A DNA stretch of 64,000 bases, taken from positions 310,001 to 374,000 of the forward strand of contig NZ_CP133188.1 in NCBI RefSeq assembly GCF_030913635.1, read 5' to 3'. Made by a program: the position numbers and the translations under genes. The DNA is from Sedimentibacter sp. MB35-C1 (lineage in GTDB: Bacteria > Bacillota > Clostridia > Tissierellales > Sedimentibacteraceae). Every line of letters begins with the position of its first letter. The stretch's first letter is position 1. The notes beneath the pieces are model-generated. The model had not been told where the DNA came from. It saw nothing but the letters and a program-made list of their open reading frames with translations, and searched no databases. Positions 10,086 through 17,825 of the stretch are shown piece by piece.

Positions 10086-10192
10086 ATTTATCAAAAATGA
10101 TAAATGAACTTCATAGTTGATAAATTGCTCTAAGCTTAGTTTTTACACTGTATACCGCTTAATATATTTTACATTTATTATATATGATAAAT
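10086..10192 (+). promoter_or_regulatory. Upstream activating sites: TGATAAAT repeats
   Basis: A perfect inverted repeat ATTTATCA-AAAA-TGATAAAT spans 10086-10105. Two further direct copies of TGATAAAT lie at 10118-10125 and 10185-10192. Four copies of one 8-mer 60-165 bp upstream of a sigma-54 promoter are the expected layout of enhancer sites for the divergently encoded activator. Confidence 0.6.
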
Positions 10193-10250
10193 TAATTATA
10201 AGGTTAATTCTTTAAAAATAAGTTTTTCAACCTATGTGCGGTTTTTTAAC

Positions 10251-10268
10251 TTGGCATAAAATTTGCAA
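10251..10268 (+). promoter_or_regulatory. Sigma-54 (-24/-12) promoter of the cyuA-DUF3100-M20 operon
   Basis: TTGGCATAAAATTTGCAA has the invariant GG at 10253 and GC at 10265 exactly 12 bases apart. It matches TGGCAC-N5-TTGCA except for one C-to-T change. It lies about 45 bp before the ATG of the first gene. Confidence 0.85.
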
Positions 10269-10309
10269 TAACAGTTAATAAAAGAATTTTATGAGAGGAA
10301 GTATTAAAT

Positions 10310-11593
10310 ATGAATGATGGAATTCTTATTGACATACTAAAGAATCAAGTTGCTCCTGCTCTTGGTTGCACTGAACCAGGTGCAGTAGCGTATGCCGTAG
10401 CAAAAGCTAAGGAGGTATTACCTGACAAAGTTAATGAGCTCAGCATTGAAGTTGATAAAAATATTTTAAAAAATGGAATGAGTGTAGGTATTCCGGGAAC
10501 CAAGGAACACGGCATAATCTTTGCCGCTGCGCTATCCCTTGTCACAGGCAAATCCGAGTACGGACTTGAGGTGCTCAAAGATGTGGATAACAAAAGTATA
10601 GAAAAATCTATTGAAATTGTTAATTCAGGCATAATCAAACTAACACTTAACGAAAAAGTTGACGGATTGTTTATTAAGGTTACTGCAAAATCAAAAAATG
10701 ATCATTCTTGTGTTATTATAAAAAACTCACACACAAATATTGTTTATATAAGCAAAAATAATAATATAATGTTTGACTCAGACTCCGGAAAGGAGTATTC
10801 TGAAAAGGATAATATTTCTGCGAATGAAATTAAATACAAGATCAAGGATTATTATGTAAAAGATTTAGTGAACTTTGCAGATCATGTTCCGATAGATAAA
10901 ATTGGCTTTATTAAAAACGGAATTGAAATGAATTTAAGAATAGCTAACGAAGGTCTTAAATCTAATGAAGGAATAGGCATGGCAAATTATTTTTTCAACA
11001 GTGCAGATGACGTATTTTCAAAGGCAAAGGCTTATACTGCTGCCGCTTCAGAAGCGCGTATGTCAGGATATCCTCTCCCGGTAATGAGCAGCGCCGGCTC
11101 TGGAAATCACGGTTTGGTAGCCATAATACCTATATCTTTTATTGGTAATAATAAAAATATACCCGAAGAAAAAATAATACGCAGTGTTGCATTAAGCCAC
11201 CTTGTAACCATTCTTGTAAAAATTCATATCGGCGCCTTATCGCCAGTATGTGGATGCGGTGTGGCTGCAGGTGTTGGGTGTGCTGCAGGACTGACTTATC
11301 TCTTGGGAGGCTCTTTATCCCAAATAGAAGCATCCATTAATAATATGGTTGCAGGAGTTTCGGGTATGCTGTGCGACGGAGCTAAAATAGGATGCTCCTA
11401 CAAGCTTTCAATATCCGTCGATGCAGCTGTAGATGCTTCGCAGATGGCTTTACAAAATATATTTGTACCAAATAATAACGGCATTCTGGGAAAAACCCCT
11501 GAACAGACAATAGAGAATCTTTCTCTCGTTTCAAATGTGGGTATGAAAGATACAGATGCTACAATTCTTTCGGTTATGCTTAACAAATGTTAA
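10310..11593 (+). CDS. CyuA/YhaM-type L-cysteine desulfidase family (serine dehydratase alpha-like, UPF0597)
   Basis: The 427-aa protein has the family N-terminus VAPALGCTEPGAVAYAVAKA, a middle SSAGSGNHGLVAIIPI block, and Cys-rich segments SPVCGCGVAAGVGCAAG and GMLCDGAKIGCSYK. These carry the conserved cysteines that hold a [4Fe-4S] cluster in L-cysteine desulfidase (CyuA/CdsB), which converts cysteine to pyruvate, ammonia and sulfide. Serine or a related amino acid could be the true substrate. First gene of the sigma-54-driven operon, with GAGAGGAAG before the ATG. The transporter and two amidohydrolases downstream suggest that the free amino acid is released from an N-acylated precursor. 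Confidence 0.88.
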   Translation: MNDGILIDILKNQVAPALGCTEPGAVAYAVAKAKEVLPDKVNELSIEVDKNILKNGMSVGIPGTKEHGIIFAAALSLVTGKSEYGLEVLKDVDNKSIEKSIEIVNSGIIKLTLNEKVDGLFIKVTAKSKNDHSCVIIKNSHTNIVYISKNNNIMFDSDSGKEYSEKDNISANEIKYKIKDYYVKDLVNFADHVPIDKIGFIKNGIEMNLRIANEGLKSNEGIGMANYFFNSADDVFSKAKAYTAAASEARMSGYPLPVMSSAGSGNHGLVAIIPISFIGNNKNIPEEKIIRSVALSHLVTILVKIHIGALSPVCGCGVAAGVGCAAGLTYLLGGSLSQIEASINNMVAGVSGMLCDGAKIGCSYKLSISVDAAVDASQMALQNIFVPNNNGILGKTPEQTIENLSLVSNVGMKDTDATILSVMLNKC

Positions 11594-11762
11594 CATAAAT
11601 CAACAGGTAATTGCATAAATAAAAAATCACATGATTAAGCTGTAGCAAAGAGTAGCACTCAAATAGTCCAAAGGTGGTGGCTTATAAAATCAATCGCGCT
11701 TAAACAGTATTATTTTTAATTTAGCAAATGCCTTAATAATTTAAAACATCAGGAGGAAACAG

Positions 11763-12962
11763 ATGAGCAACATTTTGGCACTTTTAATTATTTCGGCTGT
11801 CTATTACATAGGCGAATTTGTGGGAACAAAAACTAAAGCATGGATCCCTTCCGTATTCGTAACAGCTATTTTGTTCCTTATAGGATATTGGACATTCTTC
11901 CCAAAAGACATTGTAACTCTTGCAGGACTCGGAGCTCCGCTGGGAGGTCTTTTGGTAATTATGCTCTGCATTACCCACATGGGTACAATTATAAGCATTA
12001 AGCAGCTGCTTGAGCAATGGAAAGTTATAGTTATAACCCTTGCCGGTCTGGTAGGTATGGTAGCTGCCTGCTGGCTGATATGTGTTCCAACGGTAGGAAA
12101 GGAATATGTGGTTTCAGGTCTTCCACCGTTGACAGGAGGTATAGTTGCAGCAACAATGATGAACCAGGCAGCATTGGAAAAAGGACTTACTTCTGCAGCT
12201 GTTTTAGCAATTGCAATGTATGTATGCCAGGGTTTTGCAGGTTATCCTTTAACAGCGATACTGCTTAAGAAAGAAGGAAAAAAACTCCTTAAAGGATTTA
12301 GATCAGGTGCTATTAAAGCAGAAGAATCTGTAACAGACATTGATGCATCTGCAGGAAATTTGGAAACTAAAGAAAGCGAAAAAAAGAGACTTATCCCACC
12401 TATGCCTCAGAAATACATGACAACAGCATTTGTACTTCTGAAGCTAATGATTGCTGTATTTATTGCTAACAAGTTGGGTACAATTACAGGTTTGAATCAA
12501 GCTGTGTGGGCATTGATACTTGGTATAGTATTAACTGAGATAGGTTTCCTTGATAAAGATTCATTAAACAAAGCAAATTCGTACGGATTTTTAATGTTCG
12601 TACTTATGGTTTATGTATTTTCCGGACTTAAGGACGCAACTCCTGCAATATTGCTTGAAGCAGCCGGCCCAATGGCAGTAATAATAATAGTCGGTGTTGC
12701 TGGAATGGGTATAGCATCCATGATAGCCGGAAAAATTCTCGGTATAAGCTGGAATATGGCATACGCAGTTTCACTTACAGCACTTTACGGCTTCCCGCCG
12801 AACTATATATTGACAGAAGAATGTGTTAAAGCACTTACAAACACAGAAGAAGAACATAAATTCCTCATGGACAGACTTCTACCGATGATGATAGTCGGCG
12901 GCTTTATAACCGTAACAATTACATCGGTAATAGTAGCTGGTATATTTATTAATATGCTGTAG
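11763..12962 (+). CDS. DUF3100 membrane transporter
   Basis: The 399-aa protein has about ten hydrophobic segments in two halves joined by a polar loop (about residues 175-215: AEESVTDIDASAGNLETKES, then EKKRL). Repeated glycine-rich membrane motifs (GLGAPLGGLLVIMLCITHMG; LPPLTGGIVAATMMNQAALEKG) match the DUF3100 family of uncharacterised permeases. An AGGAGGAAACAG ribosome site precedes the ATG. Placement between the desulfidase-like gene and two M20 amidohydrolases suggests uptake of their N-acyl amino acid or small peptide-like substrate. That role is inferred from neighbours only. Confidence 0.75.
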   Translation: MSNILALLIISAVYYIGEFVGTKTKAWIPSVFVTAILFLIGYWTFFPKDIVTLAGLGAPLGGLLVIMLCITHMGTIISIKQLLEQWKVIVITLAGLVGMVAACWLICVPTVGKEYVVSGLPPLTGGIVAATMMNQAALEKGLTSAAVLAIAMYVCQGFAGYPLTAILLKKEGKKLLKGFRSGAIKAEESVTDIDASAGNLETKESEKKRLIPPMPQKYMTTAFVLLKLMIAVFIANKLGTITGLNQAVWALILGIVLTEIGFLDKDSLNKANSYGFLMFVLMVYVFSGLKDATPAILLEAAGPMAVIIIVGVAGMGIASMIAGKILGISWNMAYAVSLTALYGFPPNYILTEECVKALTNTEEEHKFLMDRLLPMMIVGGFITVTITSVIVAGIFINML

Positions 12963-13013
12963 AAGGCATAGATAAATTTATAATTATTTACAAAAAATAT
13001 AATGAGGTGTTTT

Positions 13014-14183
13014 ATGGACATAAAAAATTTAGCAGAAAAATATAATGATTACATTGTTGAAAGAAGAAGATACTACCACTCCGTTCCAGAGCTCAGCTTT
13101 GAGGAGGTTAACACCACTAAGCAGCTGGCACAGGATTTGAAGGAAATGGGAATTGAAGTTAAAACTTTTGATGATTACAACGGACTTATAGGTACAATTC
13201 AAGGAGCAAAACCAGGAAAAACAGTTATGCTTCGCGCAGATATAGATGCTCTTCCTGTTGAGGAGCACACTGATTTGCCTTATGCATCCAGCAATGGAAA
13301 TATGCATGCATGCGGTCACGATGCTCATATATCTATGCTTCTGGGAGCAGCAAAAATTCTTGTAGACATGAAGGACCAATTAAACGGAACTGTTAAGCTG
13401 CTTTTCCAGGCAGCAGAAGAATCATGCCACGGAGCAAAATATTATGTTGATAACGGCGTATTAGACGGCATCGATGCTCTATTCGGAATGCACATTTGGG
13501 GATCTCTTGACGCTCCTTATTTCAATCTTGAATCCGGCGTTAGAATGGCATCTGTAGACAATTTCAAAATTACAGTAAAAGGTGTTTCATCACATGGATC
13601 CGCCCCTCACTTGGGAAAAGACGCAATAATTGCGGCATCTTCGATAATTATGAATCTGCAGACTCTTGTAAGCAGAGTGAATGATCCTCTTAATCCTCTG
13701 GTTATTTCAATCGGTACAGTAAAGGGAGGACAAAGATTCAACATAATTGCTAATAATGTTGAAATGGAAGGAACTGTAAGGACACATTCCAGAGAAATAA
13801 GGTCTTCTGTTGAAGCAAACCTGCGCTCTGTAGTTGAAAATACTGCAAAGCTACTTGGATGTGAAGCAAAATTGGAATACTCATACTATGCCGCTCCTAT
13901 AATAAATGAACACGAAAAAATTAATAACATTGTACGTAATGCAGCAATTAAATTATATGGAAACGAAAGCCTGATTCACATGCCTACACTTATGGGTTCA
14001 GAAGATTTCGCATATCTCATGGAGAAAGCACCCGGATTTTATGGGTTTATAGGAACAAGGAACGAAGAAAAGGGACTGATTTATTCCAATCACAACGATA
14101 AGTTTACGATAGACGAAGATGTGCTTCACAGAGGCTCTGCCCTTTACGCGCAATTTGCCTGTGACTTTCTTGATGAAAACTAA
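13014..14183 (+). CDS. M20 family metal-dependent amidohydrolase, copy 1
   Basis: The 389-aa member of the HipO/AmhX/N-acyl-L-amino-acid amidohydrolase group has metal-site blocks MLRADIDALPV, NMHACGHDAHISM (Cys and His ligands), LLFQAAEES (Glu-Glu, catalytic base and ligand), GMHIWG and, near the C-terminus, LMGSEDFAYL. A lid or dimerisation domain lies at about residues 180-290 (SSHGSAPHLGKDAI). Such enzymes remove acyl groups from N-acyl amino acids. I used the ATG at 13014, preceded by GAGGTG; an in-frame ATG at 13002 overlaps that site. It is very similar to the next gene, so the pair arose by tandem duplication. Confidence 0.92.
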   Translation: MDIKNLAEKYNDYIVERRRYYHSVPELSFEEVNTTKQLAQDLKEMGIEVKTFDDYNGLIGTIQGAKPGKTVMLRADIDALPVEEHTDLPYASSNGNMHACGHDAHISMLLGAAKILVDMKDQLNGTVKLLFQAAEESCHGAKYYVDNGVLDGIDALFGMHIWGSLDAPYFNLESGVRMASVDNFKITVKGVSSHGSAPHLGKDAIIAASSIIMNLQTLVSRVNDPLNPLVISIGTVKGGQRFNIIANNVEMEGTVRTHSREIRSSVEANLRSVVENTAKLLGCEAKLEYSYYAAPIINEHEKINNIVRNAAIKLYGNESLIHMPTLMGSEDFAYLMEKAPGFYGFIGTRNEEKGLIYSNHNDKFTIDEDVLHRGSALYAQFACDFLDEN

Positions 14184-14203
14184 AATGATGATTGGAGATA
14201 AAA

Positions 14204-15376
14204 ATGAACATAAAAAACTTAGCAGAAAAATATAACGACTATATTATTGAACAGAGAAGATTATTGCATTCAATGCCTGAATTGAGCTTGAACGAAATAA
14301 AAACCACAAAAAAACTGATCAAAGAACTAACGTCAATGGGAATAGAAGTAATTTCATTCCCAGACTACAACGGATGCATCGGAATTATCAAAGGCGGCAA
14401 ACCCGGGAAAACAGTAATGCTCAGAGCAGATATAGATGGGCTGCCTGTTAAAGAAAAAACCGGCCTGCCCTATGCAGCGACAAACGGCAATATGCACGCA
14501 TGCGGGCATGATACTCACATGTCTGTACAGTTGGGAGCCGCAAGAATCCTGGAAGATCTAAAAGATGAACTTCACGGAACTGTAAAACTCTTATTTCAAT
14601 CAGGAGAAGAAGTAGGTATAGGCGCTAAATATTACGTTGATAATGGTTATCTTGACGATGTTGATGCAGTTTATGGAACTCATATATGGTCCCAAGTTGA
14701 GGCCGGCAAGTTTAATCTAGAACCTGGTGAAAGAATGGCATCTTGTGATACATTTAAAATTACAGTTAAAGGTTCTTCTTCTCACGGATCGGCTCCAAAC
14801 TTAGGTAATGATGCACTTTATGCAGCAGCTTCAATAGTAATGAACATTCAGTCCTTTGTAAGCAGGCGAAAAAATCCTCTGGATGCTGCGGTTGTAACCG
14901 TAGGAACCATGAACGGAGGACAGAGATTTAACATTATTGCAAACAATATTGAAATGGAAGGTACTACAAGAGCATTCAATAAGGATACAAGGGATGCAAT
15001 TGAAGGCGAGCTGCGAAAAATAGCAGAAAACACAGCTAAAGCATTAGGTGTTACAGCAGAACTTGAATACAACTATTTAACAGACCCAATCATAAATGAA
15101 AATGAGCATCTAAATAAAATTGCTAAAGATGCTGCAATCAAACTGTACGGTGAAGAATCCCTAGCTTCTATTCCAAAAGTTATGGGAGCGGAAGATTTTT
15201 CGCATCTTGAGGAAAATGTTCCGGGCTTCTTCGGCTTCATCGGATGCTATAATGAAAAAATAGGTGCAGTATACAATAATCACAGCGAGTTTTTCAAAAT
15301 TGATGAGAGCACTCTTCACATGGCCTCCGCATTAGCTGCACAATTCGCTTATGATTTTTTAAATTCAGATAACTAA
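14204..15376 (+). CDS. M20 family metal-dependent amidohydrolase, copy 2
   Basis: The 390-aa paralogue of the preceding enzyme keeps the same metal blocks (MLRADIDGLPV, NMHACGHDTHMSV, LLFQSGEEV, GAEDFSHL). Alignable changes in the substrate region (SCHGAKY in copy 1 versus GIGAKY here; APYFNLESG versus AGKFNLEPG) suggest diverged specificity rather than a recent copy. The ATG at 14204 is preceded by GGAGATAAAA; the TTG at 14192 overlaps the ribosome site. It lies 20 bp after copy 1 and ends the operon. Deacylation of N-acyl amino acids is the likely activity, with substrate unknown. Confidence 0.92.
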   Translation: MNIKNLAEKYNDYIIEQRRLLHSMPELSLNEIKTTKKLIKELTSMGIEVISFPDYNGCIGIIKGGKPGKTVMLRADIDGLPVKEKTGLPYAATNGNMHACGHDTHMSVQLGAARILEDLKDELHGTVKLLFQSGEEVGIGAKYYVDNGYLDDVDAVYGTHIWSQVEAGKFNLEPGERMASCDTFKITVKGSSSHGSAPNLGNDALYAAASIVMNIQSFVSRRKNPLDAAVVTVGTMNGGQRFNIIANNIEMEGTTRAFNKDTRDAIEGELRKIAENTAKALGVTAELEYNYLTDPIINENEHLNKIAKDAAIKLYGEESLASIPKVMGAEDFSHLEENVPGFFGFIGCYNEKIGAVYNNHSEFFKIDESTLHMASALAAQFAYDFLNSDN

Positions 15377-15535
15377 TGCTACAATTTGCGGGCAATGAAA
15401 TCAGAATTATTTCCGATTTCATCGTCCGTTTTATTTTGTATTTTATTTCCTGAATATGTATTCTTAATATAGTCCTTTACACAGGAATCTATATGAAATA
15501 TACTTATATTAAGAACTAAGACAAAGAGGTGGACT

Positions 15536-16909
15536 ATGAAAAGAAAAATATGTTTAATATTGACAATGTTAATGATTTTATCTTCATTTGCTTCAACGGC
15601 CTTTGCCGCTGACATAAATAAGGATAAATTCGAATCAGATCTTGAATTTATGAGAAATGTAATATATTTTGTAACTGATTATTATCAGTACGAGGTAGAC
15701 CAAGAAGATATACTGGATGGACTTTATGACGGGTTTTTCAGTGTTTTAGATGATTACAGCGTATATTACACTCCTAATGAATACCAAGCCATGCTTGATA
15801 CAACAGCCGGAGAATATACTGGAATAGGTGTTCAGATAATAGATCACAACAGCCAGATATTGGTTATTACTCCTTTGACCGGCTCTCCAGCACTGGAGGC
15901 CGGTATAAAATCAGGTGATATTATAAAGTACGTAGATGATGCAGATATTACCGGTCTTACAATATCTCAGGCGGCATCGCTTATACAGGGTAAGGAAGGG
16001 ACTCATGTTAAACTGGGAATCATAAGAGGAACAGAAAAAATAAACTTTGACATTATAAGAAAGACAATTCTAACAAGCACTGTAGAAGGAAAAATTTTGG
16101 ATGAAAATACAGGCTATTTAAAAGTAACGGATTTCTCCGACAATACTGTGGAGCTTGTAAAAAAGGAACTTAATAAATTTGATGAAAGCGACATTAAGAA
16201 GCTAGTTATAGATATGAGGAACAACGGAGGCGGCACTTTAAATTCTGCAGTTGATATGCTTAATCTTTTTGTAACCGAAGGGCCGGTAGTATACGTGGAT
16301 TACGCCACAGGTAAGGAAGACATCTATGAAAGCGAACTGAAAGAGCAGAAATATGAAATTGCTGTATTAATTAACGGAGGCAGTGCAAGCGCAACAGAAG
16401 TCTTTGCGGGAGCTGTAAAGTACAAGAATGAAGGTATAATAGTCGGAACCCAATCTTTCGGAAAAGGGATAGTTCAAACATTGTATCCGTTAAAAAACGG
16501 CAGCGGAGTAAAATTCACCACTGCGGAATATTTTTCTGTAGACAGAACACCGGTACATAAAGTAGGAGTCGCCCCCGACATAGAAGTAGAAAACAAAAAA
16601 ACAGATCTTTCTATTTATCCTCAATTCAGTAAGACAAAGAAGTCTGTTTTAGGCAGCGTAAGCCTGGATGTACTGGCAGCTGAAATGATTCTGGATACAT
16701 TGGGATATGACGTTGATGAACCGGACGGAGTATATGACAGCAAGTCATACGAACAAATAGTAAAGTTTCAGCAAGACAACTATCTCTATGCATATGGAAG
16801 TATTGACATTACAACTCAAAATACTCTGTACAGCGCATTGGTTAACTATACTCATGAAAACACAGATGACCTTCAGCTAAAGGCCGCCATAGAAGCATTG
16901 AACAAATAA
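15536..16909 (+). CDS. S41 C-terminal processing peptidase with PG-binding domain (CtpA-like)
   Basis: The 457-aa exported protease begins with a signal peptide (KRKICLILTMLMILSSFAST, cleavage after AFA at about residue 24). An N-terminal helical region is followed by a PDZ domain (about 95-165: GIGVQIIDHNSQ, then GSPALEAGIKSGDII). The S41 protease core holds the nucleophile serine in NGGSASATEVFAG (about residue 284) and the general-base lysine in QSFGKGIVQT (about residue 309). A peptidoglycan-binding-1 domain closes the protein (about 380-440: DEPDGVYDSKSYEQIVKFQQ). Family members cleave unstructured C-termini of envelope proteins, including sporulation signalling proteins. AAAGAGGTGG precedes the ATG and a terminator follows. 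Confidence 0.93.
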   Translation: MKRKICLILTMLMILSSFASTAFAADINKDKFESDLEFMRNVIYFVTDYYQYEVDQEDILDGLYDGFFSVLDDYSVYYTPNEYQAMLDTTAGEYTGIGVQIIDHNSQILVITPLTGSPALEAGIKSGDIIKYVDDADITGLTISQAASLIQGKEGTHVKLGIIRGTEKINFDIIRKTILTSTVEGKILDENTGYLKVTDFSDNTVELVKKELNKFDESDIKKLVIDMRNNGGGTLNSAVDMLNLFVTEGPVVYVDYATGKEDIYESELKEQKYEIAVLINGGSASATEVFAGAVKYKNEGIIVGTQSFGKGIVQTLYPLKNGSGVKFTTAEYFSVDRTPVHKVGVAPDIEVENKKTDLSIYPQFSKTKKSVLGSVSLDVLAAEMILDTLGYDVDEPDGVYDSKSYEQIVKFQQDNYLYAYGSIDITTQNTLYSALVNYTHENTDDLQLKAAIEALNK

Positions 16910-16916
16910 AAAAATT

Positions 16917-16951
16917 AACTGCTCCCAATAATAAACAGGAGCAGTTTTTAT
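16917..16951 (+). terminator. Terminator after the S41 protease gene
   Basis: AACTGCTCC and GGAGCAGTT form a 9-bp stem with a 12-base loop, followed by a T-run. Confidence 0.9.
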
Positions 16952-17009
16952 TAAAATAATAATGCCTAACCCCCTCATCAAGCATTACCACTTTCCCCAC
17001 GTTTTGTCT

Positions 17010-17636
17010 CTATTTTTGCAACATAATCCCTTCTATCAACAGACGACACTGCCCCACAACCTGGTCTTTCAAATCAAAGTCCGGATAACGGACACACCAC
17101 TCATAGCTGGCTCCTCGAATTGCCATGACAAAATGCCTGGACAGGATATCCAAAGACATATCAGACTTGAATTCTCCTCTCTGTACTCCTCTGCTCAATA
17201 CGCTGTGAATCAGCGCATAAAGCTCCCTGTCGTATCCCTTTACCGCTTCGGTATCCACGGTTTTTGCCAGAAGCATCTGGTAAATTTTTTTCATATTTTC
17301 ATAGCTGATGATACTTATAAGCACATCGGCTATTTTTTCGACTAATGCAAGCATCACCTCAGAAGCAGGCATGTCCGTCGGTAACTTTTCCAAAAATTCT
17401 TTGTACTCCGTATCGACGCGGGCAACATGATCCGCAATAAGTTGAGCAATCAGTGCATCCTTAGACTCAAAGTGCACATAGAAAGCACCCTTCGTAATGC
17501 CTGCCTCGTCGGTAATGTCCCCCACGCTGACAGCTTCAAAATCATGTTCCGCAAACAATTTTTCAGCAATTTCGTATAGTTTCTTTTTAGTCGCAGCTCC
17601 CTGAATCTTTCTTTTATCGGGTTTTTTTTCTCTCAT
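17010..17636 (-). CDS. TetR/AcrR family transcriptional regulator
   Basis: The 208-aa protein has a TetR-type N-terminal helix-turn-helix (about residues 14-60: KLYEIAEKLFAEHDFEAVSV, then DITDEAGITKGAFYVHFESKD) and a helical ligand-binding domain. The ligand is unknown. It is divergent from the large surface-protein gene at 17826. The 190-bp spacer holds a perfect palindrome and TACTAAA repeats, so it probably represses itself and that gene. Base composition is higher in GC than the flanking genes, as in the surface gene, which suggests the two moved together. Confidence 0.92.
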   Translation of the reverse strand: MREKKPDKRKIQGAATKKKLYEIAEKLFAEHDFEAVSVGDITDEAGITKGAFYVHFESKDALIAQLIADHVARVDTEYKEFLEKLPTDMPASEVMLALVEKIADVLISIISYENMKKIYQMLLAKTVDTEAVKGYDRELYALIHSVLSRGVQRGEFKSDMSLDILSRHFVMAIRGASYEWCVRYPDFDLKDQVVGQCRLLIEGIMLQK

Positions 17637-17689
17637 ATTCCATCTCCTCTATTGAATCTTTTCGTAAAGCATAGTATAATTACCCAAGT

Positions 17690-17730
17690 TACTAAACGCG
17701 TTTACTAAATAGAGTTTCTATAATTTAGTA
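17690..17730. promoter_or_regulatory. Candidate TetR operator
   Basis: A 12-bp perfect palindrome TAAACGCGTTTA (17693-17704) is flanked by TACTAAA at 17690-17696 and 17703-17709, with an inverted copy TTTAGTA at 17724-17730. It sits between the divergent TetR and surface-protein genes, the usual operator position. Confidence 0.55.
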
Positions 17731-17825
17731 TAGCATTCACTAGTCTTAAATTCAAGTATTCAGTATAAAATATCCAAATTTTTAGCATATATAAATTTTT
17801 TAAAATGAAAAATGGAGGAAATTGC

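Noticed and set aside
11594-11762. Possible T-box or riboswitch between the desulfidase and DUF3100 genes
   Set aside because: AAAGGTGGTGGC only loosely resembles the T-box core AGGGTGGNACCGCG, and no specifier stem or terminator could be drawn.
15379-15615. 78-codon minus-strand frame between the M20 and S41 genes
   Set aside because: It overlaps the S41 start and signal peptide, has no ribosome site, and its composition is that of AT-rich non-coding DNA.
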